NCBI GenBank assembly: GCA_012960755.1
Contig: DUAT01000072.1
Location: forward strand, 153,751 to 174,573
Source: Gammaproteobacteria bacterium
GTDB lineage: Bacteria; Pseudomonadota; Gammaproteobacteria; Pseudomonadales; Azotimanducaceae_A
Reading direction: 5' to 3'
Length of the DNA stretch: 20,823 nt
Shown: positions 16,047 through 20,823 of the stretch, piece by piece
How positions within the stretch are numbered: the stretch's first letter is position 1
Layout of the letters: every line of letters begins with the position of its first letter
The notes under the pieces: generated by a model
The model's database searches: none
Told to the model about the DNA's origin: nothing
Seen by the model: only the letters and a program-made list of their open reading frames with translations
Made by a program: the position numbers and the translations under genes

Positions 16047-17561
16047 TTACTTCACTTTCCGAAGCAGGCCAAAGGAATTGATCAGGTTATTGGCTTGTGA
16101 TCGAGACAGGTTGAGGTCTCTGGCGGTTTGGCTGATATTCCAGTTCGTCTCGAGCAGACTCTTTTCCAGCAGTCGCCGTTGAAACTGGTGAGTTGCAGTA
16201 TGAAAATCATGTGTCTCCAGCTCTTCATAAAGTGTTTCATCATGATCTTCATTAGAAGTTTCATCAGGCAAGTCAAATGCAGTAATTTCTGAACCTTGCT
16301 TAAGCTGGGCATAAATACAGGCTCGCTCAACCACACTCTGGAGTTCGCGAATGTTTCCAGGCCAGGAATATTGAATTAGCGAATGTTCGGCTTCAGGAAG
16401 CATACGCATGGTAGCGAACCTATGCTTTTTACAACAGTCGTCAATAATGTGTTCTGCAAGCAGCACAATGTCTTGTTGACGATCTCGCAGACTCGGTAGT
16501 ACCAGTTCAAAGGCATGTATACGGTAATAGAGATCCTCCCGAAAAGTCTGGTTGGCAATCTTCTCTTGCAGGTTCGTGTTGGTCGCAAGGATCAGACGGA
16601 CATCCGATGAGTGTACCTCTGCGGAACCCAGTGGATAGTAGTTTCCAGACTGGATAAAAGTCAGCAGCTTCGCCTGGGTACCAAGCGCCAATTCTCCGAT
16701 TTCATCGAGGAATAGCGTACCCCCATCTGCAGCGGTAATTTTTCCCTTGACGGCTCTGGTCGCCGTGGAGTGGCCTCCCGGGGCAGAACCAAAAAGCTCA
16801 TTCTCCGCCAGTGACTCAGGCAAAGACGCACAATTTATCTCGACGAATGGCGCGTCCTTTCTGTTACTGTTTTTGTGGATTAATTCTGCCAGTTGCGTTT
16901 TACCTGTCCCCGTCTCTCCCAACAACAAGGTGGTGACCTCCAGGGTCGATATCATCATTGCCGACTTCAACAGTTCGGCAAACTTGTCGCTTCGCCCAAT
17001 AATGTCCTCAAGTCGATACTCCCGGTGCAGGTTTGCCATCAGATTCGAGTCTTCAAGACGTTCATGCTGTTTCAGCAACTGATCCAGCAAAGGCGAAACA
17101 TGCAGTGTAAACAATTCGGCATCCAGGCGGATTTTCTCCACATTGGATTTGAAATTAGGATCACCCTGCAGATAGAGGATGCCTTGCGTGTGATCGCCAA
17201 AAAAAGGCACGCAAAGCACAGATTCAATATTCAGCCGCTGTACGCTTTCCAGCGTATCAAAACGCGGGTCAAACAGCGCAGAAGGGATAAGCACTGATTC
17301 TCTTGTTCTGATGACTTCAGCAATGATGCCGCTGGAGATGGTTTTCTGCAGGTTAGCTATTTCGTCATCAGTCACACTGAACGACTGGTAGACACAATGG
17401 TTATTCTCGTCGCGAACTTCCAGGTAACCCTGGTCAGCATCGGTGATGCCTGCAATAAGCTGTAGCGCCTCTTTTAATATATCCCGGAGATCTTCCTCAT
17501 TACCCAACTTGAGCAGCAGGTGGTAGAAATCTCGCTGAAACTGGATTCGTACTTTGTCCAT
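16047..17561 (-). CDS. GAF-AAA+-HTH (NtrC-type) transcription regulator without GAFTGA
   Basis: This 504-residue regulator has an N-terminal GAF sensor (about 20-165), an AAA+ domain (about 182-415) and a C-terminal Fis-type helix-turn-helix (about 470-497, NWNISQTARDLNLSRSQANN). Walker A is GETGTGKT (215-222), Walker B is GTLFLDE (281-287), sensor I LATNTN and the arginine-finger region FREDLYYRIHAFELVLPSLRDR are intact, so ATPase activity is expected. The sigma54-contacting loop, normally GAFTGA after ELFG, reads PGGHSTATRA here (261-270), losing both the key phenylalanine and the threonine position. Activation of sigma54 polymerase by the standard route is therefore doubtful. An AGGAAACAG ribosome site precedes the ATG. 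The GAF ligand is unknown. Confidence 0.9.
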   Translation of the reverse strand: MDKVRIQFQRDFYHLLLKLGNEEDLRDILKEALQLIAGITDADQGYLEVRDENNHCVYQSFSVTDDEIANLQKTISSGIIAEVIRTRESVLIPSALFDPRFDTLESVQRLNIESVLCVPFFGDHTQGILYLQGDPNFKSNVEKIRLDAELFTLHVSPLLDQLLKQHERLEDSNLMANLHREYRLEDIIGRSDKFAELLKSAMMISTLEVTTLLLGETGTGKTQLAELIHKNSNRKDAPFVEINCASLPESLAENELFGSAPGGHSTATRAVKGKITAADGGTLFLDEIGELALGTQAKLLTFIQSGNYYPLGSAEVHSSDVRLILATNTNLQEKIANQTFREDLYYRIHAFELVLPSLRDRQQDIVLLAEHIIDDCCKKHRFATMRMLPEAEHSLIQYSWPGNIRELQSVVERACIYAQLKQGSEITAFDLPDETSNEDHDETLYEELETHDFHTATHQFQRRLLEKSLLETNWNISQTARDLNLSRSQANNLINSFGLLRKVK

Positions 17562-17686
17562 TTAGCTGTTTCCTGTCAACAAAGTCTTTTTTTCAGGCAA
17601 ATCATGATCCTACTTAATATAGTTAGTTCATAAATCAATCACCGAACCAAGGAAGCAGCACCCACAAATCTGCCCACGGACAAGGT

Positions 17687-18043
17687 CTAGCTCTCTTTAA
17701 GCCCTTGTTTGTTATACCCGAACCTCATTACAACCAGGTGTGCCACACCAATCAGCAACGGAATCAAACCGAACACAGCGGCTTCCAAACCGTCGTCGAA
17801 TGCCAAACCAGCTGTTAACGGCAGGCCAATAGCCATCCAGATCAGGCCTTTACGGAAGTCAGATCGCGACCCTTCGATCTTGTCGAGAACTTTCGCGAGT
17901 TCCGGATTGATATCGCCCGTTTTTTCAACGAGCCTAAGAATCGTCTCTAATCTTCGACCTCTGCCGAGGTAGGACAGATAAAAGATAGTGACGATACTAC
18001 CAAAGACAACCACCACACTTATTATACCCAGCAGCATTTCCAT
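17687..18043 (-). CDS. Small inner-membrane protein, DUF6249-like
   Basis: The 118-residue protein has an N-terminal membrane segment (about 4-24), a charged cytoplasmic-looking stretch (28-66, RGRRLETILRLVEKTGDINPELAKVL), and two further membrane segments (about 66-82 and 88-107). This pattern, with a short helical segment resembling 'ETIxxLxEKGxxxPPEL', is that of small bacterial membrane proteins of the DUF6249 type, whose function is unknown; the assignment rests on general resemblance only. The ATG is 5 nt after the stop of the alpha/beta hydrolase gene, so the two are probably cotranscribed. The sigma54-type regulator follows 125 nt downstream on the same strand. Confidence 0.7.
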   Translation of the reverse strand: MEMLLGIISVVVVFGSIVTIFYLSYLGRGRRLETILRLVEKTGDINPELAKVLDKIEGSRSDFRKGLIWMAIGLPLTAGLAFDDGLEAAVFGLIPLLIGVAHLVVMRFGYNKQGLKES

Positions 18044-18048
18044 AAGAT

Positions 18049-18819
18049 TTACTCCGCCAACGGATTAATGATGCGGCGCTCTACAAACCCGTTGATATGT
18101 GCGCTGAGAAAGTCAAATGCAAAATCGATTTCCTCTGCGGGTATTTCCGGATGCAAGCCCGGGTTGGCGTGAATCCGTTTATCGGTCGAACTAAATCTAT
18201 CAAATATCTTTAGGTATCCGTCGCGCTGAAAGAGTTCATCTTCAAGCTGCATTAGAAATAACAACGGGCAATCGACCTTCTGCGCAGCCTCGAGCATTTC
18301 TTCTTCATGGGGAAAGTTAGACTGCACTCCGACCAGGCCAAGCGTTGCAACAGTCACATCCGATCTTGATGCGACAAAAGGAATGCCAAATATCGAACCC
18401 ATGGAGAGACCGAAGTACGCCAGTTTGCCCCCACCAACTTCTGCCATTGCCTGAATCATCTCTACAGCACATGACCACTCTTCTGTCATTTCTACCAGAC
18501 TTTCTTCCCGTTGAAATTCAGGGAAGAACGCGGTGCGGCCACCTTCACCAACCTGGCGCAAGCCGTGAACTGGTCCATCCAGTGACAGAACCGGGATCCC
18601 TGTTTCATCGACAAATCGACTGGCAAGATAACAAATAGGTGCCTGGTACCGGTTTCCCGACGCACCATGACCGAAACACATCAATGTACTGCCGCGCACG
18701 GGAGACTCAGGCAGCCAGATCGCGCCGGTAATATCTCGTTTTCCCTGACGGGTAATTCTGAACTCACGGGTAGGCACACCCTGGTCATCTGAAGCATGTT
18801 TCCATTTTATGTCAGGCAT
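18049..18819 (-). CDS. Alpha/beta hydrolase
   Basis: This 256-residue protein has an alpha/beta hydrolase fold. The oxyanion segment CFGHGASGNRYQAP is at 48-61. The nucleophile elbow is GLSMG with Ser139. A likely acid lies in QLEDELFQRDG (Asp194 or Glu195), and the catalytic histidine is His223 (NPGLHPEIP). No signal peptide is visible, so it is expected in the cytoplasm. The start at ATG 18819 is preceded by GGGGA; an upstream TTG/ATG at 18843 would add eight residues. The fold places it near dienelactone hydrolases and bacterial acyl esterases; the substrate cannot be read from sequence. It precedes the DUF6249-like gene by 5 nt. Confidence 0.82.
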   Translation of the reverse strand: MPDIKWKHASDDQGVPTREFRITRQGKRDITGAIWLPESPVRGSTLMCFGHGASGNRYQAPICYLASRFVDETGIPVLSLDGPVHGLRQVGEGGRTAFFPEFQREESLVEMTEEWSCAVEMIQAMAEVGGGKLAYFGLSMGSIFGIPFVASRSDVTVATLGLVGVQSNFPHEEEMLEAAQKVDCPLLFLMQLEDELFQRDGYLKIFDRFSSTDKRIHANPGLHPEIPAEEIDFAFDFLSAHINGFVERRIINPLAE

Positions 18820-18863
18820 TCGACAGTCCCCGCTGTTAATCACTCAGTTCAGCAATAATATTG

Positions 18864-18890
18864 AGAATGGGAAGAATAAACCAGCTTCCT
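18864..18890. repeat. Dispersed repeat A, copy 1
   Basis: The stretch beginning AGAATGGGAAGAATA and ending CCAGCTTCCT matches positions 20004-20029 with one inserted base and one substitution. It lies 44 nt upstream of the hydrolase start. A more degenerate relative lies at about 19187-19211. Confidence 0.8.
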
Positions 18891-19154
18891 GGCTTTGGGG
18901 ATTTTTCGGACCAAAGTATGTTTCGATTTGCCGGGTTACTCAGCTATATTGCTTCTGCTTCAACGACACGCGAAGCGGTTGGTGGGAAAAACGCATTATT
19001 CCGCGACACCATTCACAAGAATTTAGAAGGTGCCTGGTACTTTCGAAATGGTAATGGAAAGGAGATTCCGGAAGCCGCGGGCGTGCTCAACACCCTCGGA
19101 AAAACGTGTTCGACCAGCTCAATTGTAGCGTCTCCGCGGATGTACAAGGAGTGA
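18867..19154 (+). CDS. Doubtful small open frame across a rearranged region
   Basis: An open frame of 95 codons occupies most of the 413-nt interval between the divergent hydrolase start and the phosphatase stop. I do not recognise its product. It begins inside repeat A, and its last 24 codons run antisense through the decayed copy of the phosphatase 5' end, with a nonsense-like composition there. The middle section (GAWYFRNGNGKEIPEAAG) could be a remnant of a real protein. I treat it as probably non-coding; it is listed because it is the only sizeable frame in this interval. Confidence 0.15.
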   Translation: MGRINQLPGFGDFSDQSMFRFAGLLSYIASASTTREAVGGKNALFRDTIHKNLEGAWYFRNGNGKEIPEAAGVLNTLGKTCSTSSIVASPRMYKE

Positions 19155-19211
19155 ACCCTACCAACTGTGTTGGCTTCAGGCATCTAAAATGGGTAACAAG
19201 CTGCATCTACT
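19083..19211 (-). pseudogene. Decayed duplicate of the histidine phosphatase 5' region
   Basis: Positions 19083-19136 match 19854-19908, the first codons of the neighbouring phosphatase gene, with about eight mismatches and one missing base. On the minus strand both encode GDATIELVE. Further upstream, scattered matches continue (CAACTG, TTCAG, CAT.TA.AATGGG) up to about 19211, aligning with 19960-20013 after deletions. The missing base in the homopolymer breaks the frame and the rest of the gene is absent. It is best read as the remains of a tandem duplication. Confidence 0.7.
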
Positions 19212-19232
19212 AGCCATAGTGCAGGAATTCGG

Positions 19233-19919
19233 TCAATCTGTGAGTTCACTCAGATGCTTGGCATCACCGTGATGACTTTGGATAAGGTACGACCCATTCT
19301 TTTTGTAGAAAATTAATCCATCAAGAAATTCAACATCACCTACCTTTGCCGCTTGCTGGCCTAACAGCCTATCGCGAAGGGTATAGATGGTCATGTCATG
19401 AGAAACCAGTATGTCGAGTTGTGGTTTTCTTAGGGGTGACTTGAGCTTCTCGACACTCACACGAGCGACCAGCTTTGCCGCATAGTCGGCCGGGATCATG
19501 ACATCTGCAGCAACATCATTGTTGAACCAGCGCTCCAGGAAAGGTACCAGCCCATCAGCCTCTCGCATGGCCATATACATTTTCATTTGATCCAGAACAT
19601 AAAACACACCCAATGCCTCAACCGTACGGTTTCGACTGAAGTGACCACCTTTACTGTCATGACCGGTCAGGATCAAGTCTGCGGTTTCAATGCATCGCTG
19701 GGCAGGGCTGGAGTAACCTCGAAGCATCAGCTGTTTTGGCAGGGCCTGGCCGAGTCGGGTTGAAAGTTCGCGACCTTCATCGGTTAACGGATTAAGTAAG
19801 TCATGTTTACCTGGCGCGAACTCTCTTGCAGAATGCCGCATGAGCAACACACAGTGCTCAACATCGTCGGAAAAAACCTGTTCGACCAATTCAATTGTGG
19901 CGTCTCCGTATATCGCCAT
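19233..19919 (-). CDS. Histidine phosphatase superfamily protein
   Basis: The 228-residue protein shows the histidine phosphatase core. The phospho-acceptor motif is LLMRHSARE (Arg28, His29), a second arginine lies in YSSPAQRCIETA (69-80), and a C-terminal histidine lies in LVSHDMTI (His174-Asp175). SHD near the C-terminus is more like the acid-phosphatase branch than the phosphoglycerate-mutase branch. RHSAR in place of RHG is a moderate departure. I start at ATG 19919, with AAGGA upstream; 19937 would add six residues. The substrate is unknown. The 5' region of this gene is duplicated and decayed just downstream of its stop, and repeat A lies upstream. Confidence 0.82.
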   Translation of the reverse strand: MAIYGDATIELVEQVFSDDVEHCVLLMRHSAREFAPGKHDLLNPLTDEGRELSTRLGQALPKQLMLRGYSSPAQRCIETADLILTGHDSKGGHFSRNRTVEALGVFYVLDQMKMYMAMREADGLVPFLERWFNNDVAADVMIPADYAAKLVARVSVEKLKSPLRKPQLDILVSHDMTIYTLRDRLLGQQAAKVGDVEFLDGLIFYKKNGSYLIQSHHGDAKHLSELTD

Positions 19920-20003
19920 GCGTTTCCTTATCAGCAATTTGGCACGTCGCGAGAATAACCGATCTAGGGCACAACTGGAAAGTTTCAGACACTGACTACA
20001 TTT

Positions 20004-20029
20004 AGAATGGGAAGAATAACCAGCATCCT
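20004..20029. repeat. Dispersed repeat A, copy 2
   Basis: AGAATGGGAAGAATA followed by ACCAGCATCCT, in the 146-nt gap between the coiled-coil gene stop and the phosphatase start. It is the counterpart of 18864-18890 in the same orientation. Confidence 0.8.
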
Positions 20030-20065
20030 CAGACGAATTTCCAGGGCTAATTCCCCGCGAGCCAT

Positions 20066-20404
20066 CTACCGTGTCTGAGTTTCATCAACGCTTCCACAAC
20101 TGCGCTCTTGATGCTCGCTTTCCACCTGCTTGCAAAGGCTGCTGACAATGGCTTCCAGGTCTTCGTTTTTCTGCTCCAGTGTCGCTATGCGCCGGGATTG
20201 CTCTTCCATTGTCCGTTCGTGTTGCGTATCGATCACCTCAAGCTGGGACACTCGCGCCCTTAATCTCCTCAGATCCACGACATCTGATTCAACTTTACTA
20301 AGCCGATTAAGCAACTGGTAATAGCGGGAATCCTCTGAAGCGCCCACCGGGACAGAAGCAGAAAACAATAACGCGGCAATACTCAATGTGGTTATCCGTA
20401 CCAT
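20066..20404 (-). CDS. Small exported coiled-coil protein
   Basis: I do not recognise a family. The 112-residue product starts with a clear signal peptide (TTLSIAALLFSASVPVGA, cleavage likely after residue 22) and continues with a heptad-like coiled coil from about residue 28 to 95 (LLNRLSKVESDVVDLRRL, RIATLEQKNEDLEAIV). Two cysteines (LCKQ, RSCGS) are near the C-terminus. The layout resembles the N-terminal trimerisation part of CpoB/YbgF-like periplasmic proteins, without the TPR domain. The ATG has GGAG 8 nt upstream. It lies between yfbR and the phosphatase on the same strand. Confidence 0.75.
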   Translation of the reverse strand: MVRITTLSIAALLFSASVPVGASEDSRYYQLLNRLSKVESDVVDLRRLRARVSQLEVIDTQHERTMEEQSRRIATLEQKNEDLEAIVSSLCKQVESEHQERSCGSVDETQTR

Positions 20405-20451
20405 AAGTCAGTCTCCGTTTTAAGAACGATGGAACGCCCAATATGGGAGTT

Positions 20452-20823
20452 TCAGGCAAGTTCGTCCAATGTCAGTTTGAAACTCGGGACAAAAGTAGCG
20501 AGAAAGTAATTTACCTCGTCCAATCCCAATGCTTCCACGGTTACCTTAAGCTCCTTCTCGGCTTGAGCAAATTCCTGATTACCAGCCGTTAGTTCTGCCA
20601 GGCACTTGAGATAGGCAGCCAGCTTGTCAGCAGCTTTCACTAATTCATGAAGCTCCCGCTCGCTTTCATCCTCCTGGAAGAGGCCAAGAAAGTCGGCAGT
20701 TAATGCCTCGGGTACCATGGAGACTAACTTTTGACCGGCAGCAGCTTCAATTGATTGGTAGGCTGTCCTGATTTCAGGATTAAAGTACTTGACGGGTGTG
20801 GGTAAATCGCCGGTGAAAACCTC
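20452..20823 (-). CDS. yfbR: 5'-deoxynucleotidase, C-terminal part
   Basis: The frame is open to the window edge, and the visible 123 residues match the C-terminal half of YfbR-type HD-domain 5'-deoxynucleotidases, which dephosphorylate deoxyribonucleoside monophosphates. The segment EVFTGDLPTPVKYFNPEIR at the edge, followed by ADKLAAYLKCLAELTAGNQEF, is characteristic. The metal-binding HD motif would lie upstream, outside the window. An internal ATG at 20718 could be mistaken for a start, but homology continues upstream of it. Confidence 0.88.
   Translation of the reverse strand, partial: EVFTGDLPTPVKYFNPEIRTAYQSIEAAAGQKLVSMVPEALTADFLGLFQEDESERELHELVKAADKLAAYLKCLAELTAGNQEFAQAEKELKVTVEALGLDEVNYFLATFVPSFKLTLDELA

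Noticed and set aside
18637..19038. Shared 12-mer GGTGCCTGGTAC near 18640 and 19029
   Set aside because: A 12-base match is expected by chance several times in a window this size, and the flanks do not match.

Overview
The window looks like a chromosomal segment of a heterotrophic gammaproteobacterium. The evidence is the gene order coaE-prfB-lysS-ung, a YfbR-type 5'-deoxynucleotidase, a bacterial valine-catabolism operon, and gene families common in marine Gammaproteobacteria. I see no phage, insertion sequence, CRISPR array, rRNA or tRNA. The genus cannot be fixed from the sequence alone.

Layout. (1) Positions 1-5316, all minus strand: five closely spaced genes, mmsA, acyl-CoA dehydrogenase, enoyl-CoA hydratase, 3-hydroxyisobutyryl-CoA hydrolase and 3-hydroxyisobutyrate dehydrogenase (cut by the window edge). 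Together they cover every step from isobutyryl-CoA to propionyl-CoA in valine degradation. (2) Positions 5421-9473, minus strand: housekeeping genes coaE, prfB, lysS and ung. prfB carries the classical +1 programmed frameshift site, and both prfB and coaE appear to start with TTG. An 18-bp tandem repeat runs over the coaE stop codon. (3) Positions 9658-14444: a plus-strand thiolase-like protein lacking the nucleophilic cysteine and a plus-strand DUF35 (Zn-ribbon/OB-fold) protein. These families usually act as partners, but here two translationally coupled minus-strand genes lie between them: a secreted DUF924 protein and a 737-residue fusion of a dicarboxylate/amino-acid symporter with a periplasmic solute-binding domain. 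(4) Positions 14473-17561: an AlkD-like DNA alkylation repair protein, an ECF-like sigma factor, and a GAF-AAA+-HTH regulator whose sigma54-contact loop (GAFTGA) is replaced. (5) Positions 17687-20823, minus strand: a small membrane protein, an alpha/beta hydrolase, a histidine phosphatase with a decayed partial duplicate of its own 5' region next door, a small exported coiled-coil protein, and the 3' end of yfbR.

How the genes work together. The first block is a coherent catabolic operon and the second an ordinary information/cofactor block. The middle of the window is accessory in character and holds the items most worth following: the split thiolase/DUF35 pair, the symporter-receptor fusion coupled to an exported DUF924 protein, the regulator pair with a palindrome between them, and the phosphatase duplication scar. 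No entirely new system is proven by the sequence; the strongest candidates are listed as findings.
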